Assembly (NCBI RefSeq): GCF_008831285.2
Contig: NC_045140.1
Span: 24,942,131 to 25,006,130 of the forward strand
Length of the DNA stretch: 64,000 nt
DNA from: Nymphaea colorata
Lineage: Eukaryota; Streptophyta; Magnoliopsida; Nymphaeales; Nymphaeaceae
Direction of reading: 5' to 3'
The stretch's first letter is position 1. Each line of letters begins with the position of its first letter. Shown here piece after piece: positions 23,743 to 34,675 of this stretch. A program made the position numbers and the translations under genes. Below the pieces are notes generated by a model. That model was not told the DNA's origin, searched no databases, and was given only the letters and a program-made list of their open reading frames with translations.

Positions 23743-24002
23743 AAACACTATATTTAAGAGATTGAGATTATTTAAATCGCCTAACTATTGTAAGGACGCA
23801 AGGGACACTCGAATGCACTCGAACTAAACTATTATATAAGCTATAGCCTACGTAAACACTATATAATAGTTTAGTTCGAGTGCATTCGAGTGTCCCTTGT
23901 GTCCTTACAATAGTTAGGCGATTTTAATAAGCTCAATCTCTTAAATATAGTGTTTATGTAGGCTATAACCGTTTGGCCTATGCACATTTGTTCACATATG
24001 GG
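23715..24002. repeat. Long palindrome (foldback/MITE-like element)
   Basis: The arms 23715-23838 and 23860-24002 are near-perfect reverse complements around a loop of about 21 bp. Arm 2 carries about 20 extra bp (ATAGCCTACATAAACAC on its complement). The inner arm contains GTTCGAGTGCATTCGAGTGT, shared with the half-element at 9600-9711. No transposase is present, so a non-autonomous foldback element is the simplest reading. I could not define a target-site duplication. Confidence 0.85.
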
Positions 24003-25325
24003 CAAAAAGTTCGCGATTTATTGTATAGTTAAGCTGGGAATTCATCCTGCCCCATCAGATTACACCTATCAAAAGGATCTTTGCATTATTAAAATCTTGA
24101 TTTCCTTGGGCTAAAAGATTGCAGGTTAAATGAAAGTTGATAGCTAATGGACATAACTCTCGTAGATAAGCTGGGGATATTTGATTAACCCCCAACTTAC
24201 AAAATGCGACAAGCGTTGATTGGCTCAAGATTTTAAGAGGTGCTTTATGTAAGTGAAAACAAACAAGGATTTTTATTTGAATAAAATTTCTCTCTTTGAG
24301 TTTGACCAAGTTGAGCAAGAGTATTACAACCCACCGTCTCGAAAAAAAGGACGAAGCTCCACTTGCTCAATCAGCTACTTTATGCTCTCGCGGCCCTTTA
24401 GATTAAAAAAAAAAGAGCTGACAATATGCTCTTCACGCTAATCACATCAGGATCACTGCTAATTTGTTTCCTTACACTCTAGTCCTCTTTTTTAATTCAT
24501 GCAACAATAAAGAAACAAACCAGAAGATAAACAAGCAAGAAAATAAGTAAAATAAAACAAACAACCAATTATCCTAATATCATGTGTATTCTAACTTATG
24601 TGCCTATTCTTACAGCTTAGGCACCTTCCTACCATAGCCCTCCCTTTAATCATATAATATAAAAATATAATGAACATATAGCCAATCATGTTTGGAGCAG
24701 GTTATATGTTAGGGGAAACGAAAGGCAACGTATTTCCCCCAACCCCAATTCTCCTTCTCTCTTTCAAGGCCACATGTCCCCATTATGCCCGATAAAGGTG
24801 GGCCAAAAAGCACACATAATGTTGTTCATGAGTCGAGTTCGAGTTGAGCTGTCAAGCTGAATCAAGCATAATGCGGCTTAAGTCCTAACAACCTAAGTTC
24901 AAGCTCAAAATTATCATGCTTCAACTTAAAAGGCCCCATAATTTAAGCTTCAAGAATAAGGAGTCACTCAGTCAAGAGCTAATAATACTGGAAAGACTAA
25001 ACAAGTAACTGTTAAACTTGAAATATATATTTTTTGCAGCACTAAGAATCATGACACACATATCTAAGTCAAACTTAATTGGATTAAGGTTGGCTCATTT
25101 AAGTAAATGTGCTTATGGAATTAGCTCGAGCCGAGCCTCATACGAACCGAGAGACATAGGTTTGACTCGAGAACGAATTCAAATAAATGCGCCAGCCACA
25201 CAAAGTAGCGCTTGAGGTCAAATAGCAGAGTGCTTGAAATGCCTTTTATTGGTTTTAATAATTAATCTGCTTTATTGCTGAATGACAAAAGTAGTCACAA
25301 GCTTCGAGGTCACATAAAGCATCCT

Positions 25326-25337
25326 GCTCTGATACCA
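25326..25337 (-). other. Copia-type tRNA-iMet primer-binding site in arm A
   Basis: The minus strand reads TGGTATCAGAGC, the usual plant copia PBS complementary to initiator methionine tRNA. It is duplicated in arm A'. No gag or polymerase follows it, so only an LTR-leader remnant remains. Confidence 0.6.
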
Positions 25338-25493
25338 AATTAAAAAATAAAGAAGAAACAAAACAAATAAAAACCAGCAATGAAAAGATTTTTTTCATTA
25401 AACGTGCATGATTTTTCACCATGGAAGGCCAACATGAGTCTTGGTTACACAATGCATAGAACACGCTTAAATAGTTGAAGTTCCTATAATTTT

Positions 25494-25785
25494 GGCAATG
25501 GTAAACATAGGAAACTAAATCTGATTTTTATGAAAAGATTTTCTTTTTCCTTTATCATTAATTTTGATTGATCTTGTTAGGATTTTTTTTCTTGAATTTC
25601 TCTAGAACAGTTGTCTTCCAACCTTATCGTTAACACTATAATCATGACAACGATAAACATGGGAAACTAAATCTGATTTTTGTGGAAAGATTTTTTTTTT
25701 CCTTTATCATTAATTTTGATTGATCTTGTTGGTATTCTTTCCTTAAATTTTTCTAAAACGGTTGCCTTTCAACTTTATCGTTAAC
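25494..25785. repeat. ~150-bp tandem dimer in arm A
   Basis: Two adjacent copies share GGAAACTAAATCTGATTTTT, TTTCCTTTATCATTAATTTT, GATTGATCTTGTT and CTTTATCGTTAACA/CCTTATCGTTAACA. The same dimer, more diverged, is in arm A' at about 53640-53920. Confidence 0.8.
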
Positions 25786-25793
25786 AGAACAAG

Positions 25794-26051
25794 GCAAGGG
25801 TAGTAGAGGAGCAAGCACGACAGCACATAAAGAACTTACTAAGGGATGCATAGAGGAGGCTGAACAGGGAGTTGCTCTCTGCTCAAGCAGCAGCCACATA
25901 TCACCTTATTTCGTTCTTTTATGAATGTGGCTCTCAACATTGCGAGGGTCTCCCAGTGCATGTACAACTATGAAGATGGGTCGGTGTCTTGGAGCTTGAG
26001 TCAATGGACTGAATCTACTCTCTCATTTTCAAGCCCATCCAGACTGTCTAA
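25794..26051 (+). pseudogene. Terpene synthase 3' exon remnant (arm A)
   Basis: Plus-strand frames read QARQHIKNLLRDA-stop-RRLNRELLSAQ, then after a +1 shift ALNIARVSQCMYNYEDG, then after another shift GVLELESMD-stop-IYSLIFKPI and a terminal TAA at 26049-26051. This order matches the end of plant terpene synthases (IKxLIxExWKxLN..., LNLARxSQCxYQYGDG, KDRIxSLxFEPIPL). The family makes mono- and sesquiterpenes from prenyl diphosphates. The metal-binding core is absent and there are stops and frameshifts, so it is non-functional. The arm A' copy shares the first stop, so the damage predates the duplication. Confidence 0.75.
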
Positions 26052-26184
26052 GCAAACCACCAGTCGTTGTTTCCCACTTTATCAACCATGTTTGTGCCCA
26101 TTAACTGAATCCTACTTATGCTATGTATCATCATATAATAAATTGGGCAAAATAATACATTAAAGTTAGTTCTCTGTCTCTTTG

Positions 26185-26185
<1 letters not shown>

Positions 26186-26219
<34 letters not shown>
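26186..26219. repeat. CT/CA microsatellite
   Basis: A CT run followed by CA inside arm A. The reverse-complement counterpart is at about 53205-53240 in arm A'. Confidence 0.85.
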
Positions 26220-26599
26220 TGTATGCACAAAGTCTATGTAGTGTGTTTAATTTCATTGGCTTGCTTTGAATCTCAACTTTATTATACCTAGAACTGTTTG
26301 ACTTGGTGTGAATAGTGCTCTTATTTGGTAACTTAAACCAAAAGCTATTTCAGTAAACTTACAGATCCTACACAAAATGAGTTTTATAAGCTTAAAAGGA
26401 CGATATTGACTATTAAGATCTTATTTATGCATTGTAACGCCATTTTAGGTAGAGTTCTATTGTTTTGAGGACCAATATTTACGTCTACATTTTGCTAGAA
26501 AATGTTATGGAATGTTAAAAGTGGATGTGACAAATTCAACACACTTTTTCTAATCCATCTTTTGTAAGAGTTCTTCTGGATCCTAAAAGCAATAAATTC

Positions 26600-28556
26600 C
26601 AAAAATCATAATAAATAACAGTTTAACATTAAATTTCAAACTTAAGCACATTTGAAAGTGATTATGCGAGCCGATGCATATGAATGACACGAGACGGTGT
26701 TTTCGTTTCCAATACACATGAATGATACGTATGAGCTCCACTGACTCGATGAAAATTAGTTGAAGCAGGCAGGATCTGAGGGGTGGAGCCGGTCCGACTA
26801 ATAGCGTTTCTCGAGAGAAACTTCACACCCAAAGCTCTGTCTCCTCGATTCCCTCTATTCACTCAATAGTCGCCGGCAACCCAGACCACCGACGACCACT
26901 TGCAACGCCCGTGATAGGTGACATTTCCCTCTCGCATTCCTTGGCTTCTCTCCCCGACTCACTCTTTCTCGATCTCTCGTTCCCTCAACTGTTTTCTCCT
27001 TCCTGCCACCTGAAGCCCAAATGTACAAACAACCTCCTATTCAGATTATTTTTCCGTAATTAAGCATGACCTCAAACGAAAGGAGCCCATGTAAAAAGAA
27101 AATAGAGAAGTAATTATGAGTAGCTGCATTCTGCTACCATACTTTCAAAAACATGTGAAACATCTCTTTGCCATAATTTGGTTTTCAGCTCATTGAGTAG
27201 ACAAGGGGGGGACACAAGAAATTGAGCAGAAAACATGTGTTTTCATTTTCCTTCTGTGTTCTTTAATGTATATTACCAATTTTTATTGAATCGAGTTAAT
27301 TTTCATGTTCACCTACGGTTTTTTGCCTTTTGTGCTTGTGATTTTCTAGATATCTATTCTTTTACTATGTCCAGATATCCAGCCTAGCCTATTTTCTAGT
27401 TGAATGAGAATTTGGTAGTCTTAGTTTTCCTTTATCCAGTTCCCTATATATTTTATCTATGGTAGCAAAAGAAGTTAAGAGCATGGAGGGAGTTGGGTAG
27501 GTTTTCTTTTGCAAATCCTCACCGGATTTGTGCCATTCTTTTTCGTTTCGCCAATAGTTTCCAGAATGATCAAACCAGGTTGTGCACATATTTTCTGTAG
27601 TTCAACCATGAAGTCATAAACTACTATTCAAGCCTTTGTTCATTTTCAATGGTGCTTTGTCTCTGTTGGAGATCTCTTCATTAGTTTTATCGTTATTGAA
27701 CAGACAACTTTTTCAAATAGTTTTCATTTTCTATGCCATATACATAGAAATGTTGAGATCTTTTGATGTTAGCAAATGAGGTTGTAATATTTGTAAGTAG
27801 GTCTACTCCTATTTTTTATGGCCCATAATTGTGGCAGGATTTTGATTTTTATCACATTGATTTATGTATTTTTCTCTTTTCTAGCTATCTGACAAACTTT
27901 TTCTCGATAACCATGAAAAAAGTGAATCAATTAGCTTCAGAGCCAAATCATCCTTCCTAGAATGGTGAATGAAATCTTCTTCCATCATGACATTGAAACG
28001 GCTGAAATTCTTTAATCTCTCATTTTATAATATATTGACATTGAGTTGTGAATATAGGTGGCATATGTAATTATTTGTGATGCAACATGCTACTTAATAG
28101 ATCAAATGAACAGTCTTTGGTCCCAAATAGTTATTGAAAACATCTTAACTTCTAGAAGGTAATAAAATCAATTTTTGAATTCTCAAGGTTTTGAAACGTA
28201 AGTTCAACTATCTGCAGTTCGTGATTCCGTGGATACGCTTCTCTTCTTTATACCTTTATACTTTGTTATCATGTTCCCTTGATGATGGCTAAAAGCTACT
28301 TATTTCGTTTTTTCGAAGGGAACTAATAATTATTCTTTTGTTCTATGCATATGATAAGACCTAAGAGTGATATGCAAAGATAGCGCATACTTGAGGGTTC
28401 AGAATATCCTTAGAGCTTTAAACATGTCATCTCCAGTTATGAAGGATATGACTAAACTTGCTTCTGCTATGTGCTTTGATATTTCTATTTTATTTGACTC
28501 GACATGCATGGAAATTGTTTAATTATTCAGTTGATTGACTTTCCATTTGTTTTCAG
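26600..28556 (+). other. Probable 5' flank and leader of the TRAPPC4 pseudogene
   Basis: A GC-richer, CT-rich stretch at about 26750-27000 (TCTCTCCCCGACTCACTC, CGATCTCTCGTTCCC) looks like a plant promoter or 5' untranslated region. About 1.5 kb of AT-rich DNA then follows up to the acceptor TTTTCAG before TRAPPC4 exon 1. A long 5'-UTR intron would explain this, but no donor is proven. No other gene is seen. Confidence 0.35.
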
Positions 28557-28966
28557 GTTAAACTCATGGTCGCCTCTTTATCATCAATAAATCTGGTGGA
28601 CCAATCTTTTACAAGGTAGTCATCTATTTCTCATTCTTATTTCCTAAAGAACTGTTTTCCATGATTTGGATAGTTGATTTTTGTAAGAAATCAGTAGTGT
28701 ACTTGTTATGTGTGTGCAAAAATAGGCGTTTGGTTTCTAAATCTACAGTTTTTGTTTCTTACTTAATCCTTGATCCACTCATCCAGAATTGTGGATCAGC
28801 AGGATGCATGGACACAAATGATAACTTGCGTATAGCAAGTCTCTGGCTTTCACTGCATGCAATTTCCCAACAGTTGTCTCTAATAGTGGGTTGTATAGGA
28901 ATTGAACTTCTTGAGGCAGATACTCTTGATCTTCATTGTTTCCAGTCATTAACAAGTAAACATTAG
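28557..28966 (+). pseudogene. TRAPPC4: TRAPPC4 (Trs23) pseudogene, exons 1 and 2
   Basis: Exon 1 (28557-28615) reads LFIINKSGGPIFYK, bounded by TTTTCAG and GTAGTC. Exon 2 (28787-28956) reads GSAGCMDTNDNLRIASLW, then SLHAISQQLSLIVGC and GIELLEADTLDLHCFQSLT, before a GTAAAC donor. This is the N-terminal half of TRAPP complex subunit 4, a sedlin-like longin-fold vesicle-tethering factor of about 140 residues acting in ER-Golgi traffic. The start codon is out of frame (ATG at 28565 is +1 relative to IINKSGG), and the C-terminal half (FFVVCEPGTQHM in the family) is missing. Conserved residues are altered, for example GRMDTND reads GCMDTND. Exon 1 is duplicated in arm A' but exon 2 is not. Confidence 0.85.
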
Positions 28967-28996
28967 GCCTTATAGGTCTGCTTTGCTTCATTACAG

Positions 28997-29186
28997 GACA
29001 AGGCAAAGCTGGAAACCAAATGTGCAAGAGAAGCAGCTTTTCAGTTACATCCTTGACCATCATATTCGTGTCAAGGTCACAACGCATGCCTTTCGCTGCA
29101 TTGACAAGGCTGGTGGCATTGATGAGTATTTACTGAATATACCTTACAAAAAGCTTGACCCAGTGTCTAAGACTGTTCTTCAATAG
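28997..29186 (+). pseudogene. Mitochondrial ribosomal protein bL28m exon fragment
   Basis: After the acceptor-like CATTACAG (28989-28996) the frame reads SWKPNVQEKQLFSYILD, IRVKVTTHAFRCIDKAGG and IDEYLL, then diverges (NIPYKKLDPVSKTVLQ, TAG at 29184-29186). It matches the conserved C-terminal region of the plant mitochondrial large-subunit protein L28. The N-terminal part and the usual tail are missing. The fragment starts only 40 bp after TRAPPC4 exon 2, too short for a plant intron, and a splice would be out of frame, so the two are not a working fusion. A 15-bp CCAGTGTCTAAGACT is repeated at its 3' end. Confidence 0.8.
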
Positions 29187-32100
29187 TGATCCAGTGTCTA
29201 AGACTCTAAAGCACCAAATCATGGTCAAAACTCAAAGGAATATTTCTAGCCATTTTATATGTCAACACAATAACCAATCCCCAATCCCAAAGACAGACAA
29301 CAAATCCAAACCCATTGATAGGTCAATCTGCATTCAAGTTTGATAAAATAAGAGGCCAGATATGTTTCTTGCACAGCTCACCAATAAGTAACCAAAGACA
29401 AATTTGAATCTAACAGATCAGGGCCAACCATTACCCAGCCATGGTCCCACCTGATCACAGCCTTGGGTCAGATAGCTTTTCTCATACTAATAAACGAAAA
29501 TAACAAGAAATAGCCTGCCTCAACCAATCATGGGATAAATCTGTCACATGAGTATTTAAATTTATAAGCATGAAATAGCAGATTCTGATCATAAACTGGA
29601 TTATTAGTTTTACCTTTTTTTATCAAGATGAAGCAATATCAATGAGATTTCAAAAGCACAATTATGTAAATATTCAGCAAAGATCAAAGGAAAACATAAT
29701 CTACTAGTATTTCCTATAATAAACTATAAGAACAATTGGAAGCTTATGCTTCTAATTCTGCAAGCCAACAGTCATTAACCAATGAAAGTTTAGATTGACA
29801 AGAATGCTGATTCCTTCAGTAATTAACAACCGGCGCGCAATTCCAAAACATAGGACCAATTGCATTATAGATCAAATTTCAGCAGAACATTGTTACTGCA
29901 CGCTGCTGAGTGACTTCTCTGTGTGAAGACCCCTTTGCACAACCTTCAGAAAAGATGACAACCACTTGCTTCCCATAAGGAATCATTTCTTGTAAGAAAA
30001 TGAAATAAAAATGAGAATAGTAACAACAAATTTTCCACCGCAGATATTATGCTAAAAAGCATTAAGTACATCTGAGGTCTGATCTGGTAATGACAGAAAA
30101 TTTTCAAATAGCCAACAAACCTGGACGGCATAGTTCTTGTCCCTTATACCTTATACCATCTGTTCAAGATTTAATGAGTTGGACAGGGTAGCTTATTGGT
30201 CCTAACTCCTAACAGCTAGATAGTACTAGATACAGGATATTAGTCAACTGGATATATCCACCACTACCAGACAGAAATGAGTTGGTAACGGTTTACATGG
30301 TTTAGGATATTCCATCTAAATTCAGCAAATATCAAGTTCCAACATAGATATCCAAACAAGACAATTACCTAAGTAATAGCTTTTTCTTCCAAGCCCTAAT
30401 CCAATTCTGGACTTCCATTAATTGGGTGTGGTAATTGAGGTACATGTCATTGTCACAAATATCATTCTTGGGAAGATATCGGCAATGTTTTGCTTGTGTA
30501 ATTTTTCAAAGAAGTTATTCTTCTCAGGAAAATCTCAACAGTTTTTTAAAAAAATGTATAAAAAGCTAAAAAAATCGTAAAAAATAGAAAATCCCAAAAT
30601 CTTAGGAAAAATAGCGAGATTTTCATTTTTGGCAAGATTTTCAAAATTTCGTGACATTTTGCTGTTTTTTTTTTATATTACCTGTTTTTCTTGTAAATAT
30701 CGCAAGATTCTTGATAATCTCGCTATATTTGTGATGGTGCTACAAGTAACCTGAGCCCAGTCCATATCCTCCAGCTAGGAAACTCAAGATCAAAAAATTG
30801 ACAAACTTCCTTGCATAAAAGTTTGATGCCCCATTTTCCCTTCTGCCAAGTCTTGAAACAGCCATCTATGAAATGAACTGACGAGATGAACCTTCCAATA
30901 TGGGCCATGTAACTATCTTAAGCAACTGAGAAGAAGCATTAGGTGAACCAGGAATCTACCATATTTCCCTTATCATGATCAATTCAAACAAAAAAAAAAA
31001 AAGTTCATCCTGCCGTAGTGATAATGTCCAGTTCATCGTGCATCTAATGTTTGACATATATCTATATGGGTATTATACAACGATAAATTTCTCGGATATA
31101 ATACGGCAAAGTTGCATATCTCAGAAAAATCTTGGCAAATTCCTAAAAATTTTAAAACATTTAATAAATCCTGAAAATTAGAAAAAATAAAAATTAATAA
31201 AAAATACAAAAAAATGAATATGATACGTGTTTTTTTCACATTTTTTATTTTCTGGTTAAAAAAAATGCGTCTAATTGCCGTTTTATACGACTGACTTATT
31301 TCTCAGGTATCATACGCTTTTTTTTCAAATAATATACATTTTATGTGACAATGACCTTTTAAATACCATCAATTGTCTAGTCAATTAAGAAGCTAATAGA
31401 AAGTATCAAACAATATGCACTTGTTCTCTGGAAACCATACCAAGATAAACCAACAGAAGATGCTACTGTTACATTAGCAATATATGAATATAGAAATTAA
31501 ATTTAATACAAATTTAAAAAACTTTTGCCTCATGATGCTATACGTATAAGGTCAGGGTGTTTTGGAATTAACAGAAATGGAGAATAAAACAGAAAGATGA
31601 TGGAGACTCCACGAGTTGTAGCAGCTGTCTTAGCACTTGCATATCCAGCAGGACAGGACAACTAGCAAACAAGTGAACTTTTCCAAATTTGGTTTCTCAA
31701 TTAGCACGTAACTTTGGCAACAGCTTAACCACACATTTAAACAATTGAAAATCGGCAGACCCATAACATGTCCATTTTTTGTCAAACATCCTGACCATAA
31801 TCCAGACTCCAGAACAGAATACCAAAAAGTGTACAAAGAATATCACAAATGAAGAAGCTTATTTGTCTCACAATTCATACTTACAAAAAGCAGTCGTCAT
31901 ATGTCACACATAAAAAGTGTATTTCACGCAAGTGGTGGCAAAGACCACTAACCAGCAAGAACTGGTAGACAGATGTCAATCAAGTTATAAGCAAAAGAAA
32001 TAATCAGTTTGAAATGCTTAACTAGATGGATTTATACCCCTACAAACTCTCCCGTTTCATCCTCGATTTCCCACTTGAGACAAACAATTGCTGCTATGTG

Positions 32101-32400
32101 TAATTTAACCTGCTTCAACACCTTCCCGCTCTGCAGTTTAGGTGTAAGTAAAGTTTAATATATGATACAGTTGCACAGACAGAATCGACAATAAACATAT
32201 CAATAGATCAAAAAGTGTATAAATGAACGGATGCAAGCAAATTAAGCTTCAGTTTGTCACTGTCCAAGATTTGAAAAGCAACAAACTGCATAGCTGCTAT
32301 TGACAGTATAATAGACAGGCAAAAAATACAATCTAACATTGACGAACTACAAAAGCATACGCATGAAGAGCACAAGAAAGAAAAGTAGTCTCAAGACACC
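29187..32400. other. AT-rich spacer without a recognised gene
   Basis: Mostly AT-rich DNA with poly-A/T tracts. A 61-codon minus-strand frame at 30723-30908 and several of similar length have no recognised family. Two A/T-rich zones (about 30540-30720 and 31100-31330) share motifs such as CTTGGCAA/TTGGCAAG and AAAATTTTG but are too simple to call. Confidence 0.5.
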
Positions 32401-32403
32401 CAC

Positions 32404-32495
32404 TTCAACATCATGCAGTGAAACCGATCCATCTTCGAGGCCAATAGCTTGCACTTTACCATCAGGGCGCCAACATATCGCTGTAATAGGTTTCC
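32404..32495 (-). pseudogene. APC4: APC4 (anaphase-promoting complex subunit 4) exon fragment
   Basis: The minus strand reads [11 protein letters not shown] then [13 protein letters not shown], bounded upstream by TACAG and downstream by GTGGGT. This is the first WD40-like blade of APC4 (family pattern SWRPDGK...VGLEDGTxxLHDVENG), a scaffold of the cell-cycle ubiquitin ligase APC/C. Only this ~92-bp exon is recognisable in a protein of well over 700 residues, so it is a captured or relict fragment. It ends about 110 bp from exon 2 of the oppositely oriented 4CL pseudogene. Confidence 0.7.
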
Positions 32496-32605
32496 CTGTA
32501 GATTACGATGGTTACGTCAGCGTGATATCACGAAAGATGGCAAATACTGCTTCATGTTTTACCCTGACGGTAGACTAATTAGAATGCTAGCCACAAGATC
32601 CTCAG

Positions 32606-32822
32606 GAATATGGGATGACAGAAGCAGGCGCGCTTTCGATGTGCTTGGCCTTTGCAAAGGAGCCGATGGAGGTGAAATCAGGATCCTGTGGGACTGTGAT
32701 AAGGAACGCAGAGATGAAGATTGTAGACCCAGAGACAGGGGCCTCTCTTCCTCACAATCAGGCCGGTGAGATCTGCATTAGAGGTGCCCAAATCATGAAA
32801 GGTGAACTACCACCCTCCCTCA

Positions 32823-32859
<37 letters not shown>

Positions 32860-34031
32860 CACCTCGGATTCTAGATTCCTGATCTGAACTTGGTAAATGA
32901 ACGGTGGACAAGCTGACTGGACAACACCGATAGTGTCTACCGGGAATTTCTTTTAACCTTTTCCCTCTAAAAGAGGGAAATATAAAATAGTAGTCCTAAA
33001 TACAGTCGAACAATGAAATTGCTGCTAACGCGGCTATATCAGACCTTCAATTATGTTGAAAAGAAGGAAGGGATGCTCCACATGGTCGTTTTTGAAGTAA
33101 TCTACTTATCTAACCAAAGGTCATTTGAACTAGAAGAATGATTGAGAGAAAAGAAAAACATGAATTAATATTAAATCATTGAAATGTCTATCACTTTTTT
33201 TGTCTGTTTTTCTTTTAAATTGACCGGTTCAGTTCAGCTTAAGTGATAAGATGATTTTAAAATAAGGGAGTTACCAGTCAATATATATATATATATATAT
33301 GGTCTATTGTTGAGCTCATTTTCTTGATGTTTGACTGGGTTTGAACTTTGAAAGGTTATCTGAATGACGAGGAGGCGACGGCAAGGACGATAGACAAGGA
33401 CGGGTGGCTGCACAGCGGAGACATCGGGTACGTGGATGAAGATGAGGAGCTCTTCATAGTCGACCGTCTCAAGGAGCTGATCAAGTACAAAGGCTTTCAG
33501 GTGGCCCCTGCCGAGCTGGAACCCTTCTTCTCACCCACCCCGCCGTCGTCGATGCCGCCGTCGTCCCGTGAGTATTTATTTGCCCCTCGATGCATCCTAT
33601 GCCAACGATGATGCATGCACCACCTCGACCGCTTTGGCGCTTTTATATTAAAATTTGGGCATGAACTAGTAGACGTCATGCCTTGGTCAGAAATCTGTTA
33701 ACTCCTTTTTCTTTTTCTGCAGGATGGAGGACGAGCTAGCAGGAGAGATTCCGGTGGCATTCGTCGTCAAATCCCACGGCTCCGACGTCTTCGAGGATGA
33801 TCTCAAGGCTTTTGTCGCCAAACAGGTCAGAGAAGCATGCCAATAATCAAGGAACAAATAAAACCATAAAAAAATTTGCTGTGTGTACTAATGGAGCCGC
33901 TTGTTTGTGCGTCATGGCAGGTGGTGTTCTACAAAAAGATACACAAGGTTTTCGTTCTACAGACGATCCCGTCGGGGAAGATTCTAAGGAAAGATTTGAA
34001 AGCCAAGTTGGCCGCTTTGTCTACAAACTAA
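32606..34031 (+). pseudogene. 4CL: 4CL pseudogene lacking exon 1 (exons 2-5)
   Basis: Exon 2 (32606-32801) reads [19 protein letters not shown] to [13 protein letters not shown]; exon 3 (33355-33567) [18 protein letters not shown] to [11 protein letters not shown]; exon 4 (33723-33825) [19 protein letters not shown]; exon 5 (33921-34031) [11 protein letters not shown] to [10 protein letters not shown] and TAA. Splice sites sit where they do in the intact 4CL at 35935-38654. Exon 1, with the AMP-binding Box I and most of the substrate pocket, is absent. Exon 2 has lost one codon (Pro-Val reads Ala), exon 3 has a 1-bp deletion after AELE (213 nt instead of 214), and exon 5 has lost 9 bp (Lys-Ala-Pro). 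It is tail-to-tail with the intact gene, about 1.9 kb away. Its 3' part belongs to block B, inverted at 62.3-63.9 kb. Confidence 0.9.
32826..32858. repeat. TA microsatellite in pseudogene intron 2
   Basis: An uninterrupted TA run. A second TA run is at 33282-33300 in the same intron. Confidence 0.9.
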
Positions 34032-34675
34032 CTTATTTTGCAGTTTCCACCTTTTCTGAGATCAAAAGCCAGAAAGATTATGTGCGCAGTTTATGACCAT
34101 ATTAAGAGCCTTTGCGTTTCATATCTGCAAGATGTATACTCTAAACAACATGTAATATGTTCTTGACTGCAGTTTCATATATCCTTCATTTGTAATAATA
34201 AATGTAAGTTATCATTTTGGCAGCAGTTAATGGGAGAATGAAGACATAGAGGCCCCAAATGAGAAACTCGGCAATTAATTACTGCACTTGATCTTAGCAA
34301 TCAAATAGTGAGAAGGAACTGAAAATCAAACGCAACCGAATGCAGCAAATAGGAAGCAGGGCAGTAGTTCTTAACTTCCCCGCACCTACCATGGAATTAA
34401 TAAAACCGCCTTTGCTTGCGAAAGGGAGTTCGGCATAGAGGACGAGAGCTCGGTGGGAGAAGTTGCGCGGGTCGAATCAAGTAGTTCGAGTACCTAATTT
34501 TCACTTCAACAGCAATACAAGAGGGCACACGAGTCCTTATACCAAATAGCTTATAAAGAATAGAAAATGGACCGCTTCAATTATTAGATTTGACATTGGG
34601 ATATCTAAAAACCAACGCCATGTTACCTTATTAATGTATCAATCAAAACAAACGCCATGTTGACCAATATTGTGT
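33080..34675 (+). repeat. Duplicated block B
   Basis: Reverse complement of block B' at 62263-63858. It covers the 3' part of 4CL intron 2, exons 3-5 and about 640 bp of downstream DNA (ending around AAACGCCATGTTGACC). The part up to 48 bp into exon 3 also occurs at 56308-56618 on the plus strand. Confidence 0.85.

Larger units (their letters stand above)
24341..28794 (+). repeat. Inverted-repeat arm A
   Basis: This 4.45-kb block is the reverse complement of 50602-55232 (arm A'), with small indels. Shared landmarks are GGACGAAGCTCCACTTGCTC at the outer end, a copia-type primer-binding site, a 150-bp tandem dimer, the terpene synthase 3' remnant, a CT/CA microsatellite, a GC-rich promoter-like stretch (about 26.75-27.0 kb), about 1.5 kb of AT-rich DNA, and TRAPPC4 exon 1 at the inner end. 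Homology stops at about 28794, just inside TRAPPC4 exon 2. The spacer between arms is about 21.8 kb. Confidence 0.9.

Noticed and set aside
28557-29186. A functional TRAPPC4-L28 fusion gene
   Set aside because: The start codon is out of frame, the intervening gap is about 40 bp, and the exon phases do not match.
29946-31836. Several 60-70-codon frames in the 29-32 kb spacer
   Set aside because: Their lengths are expected by chance in 3 kb of AT-rich DNA read in six frames, and none shows a recognisable domain.
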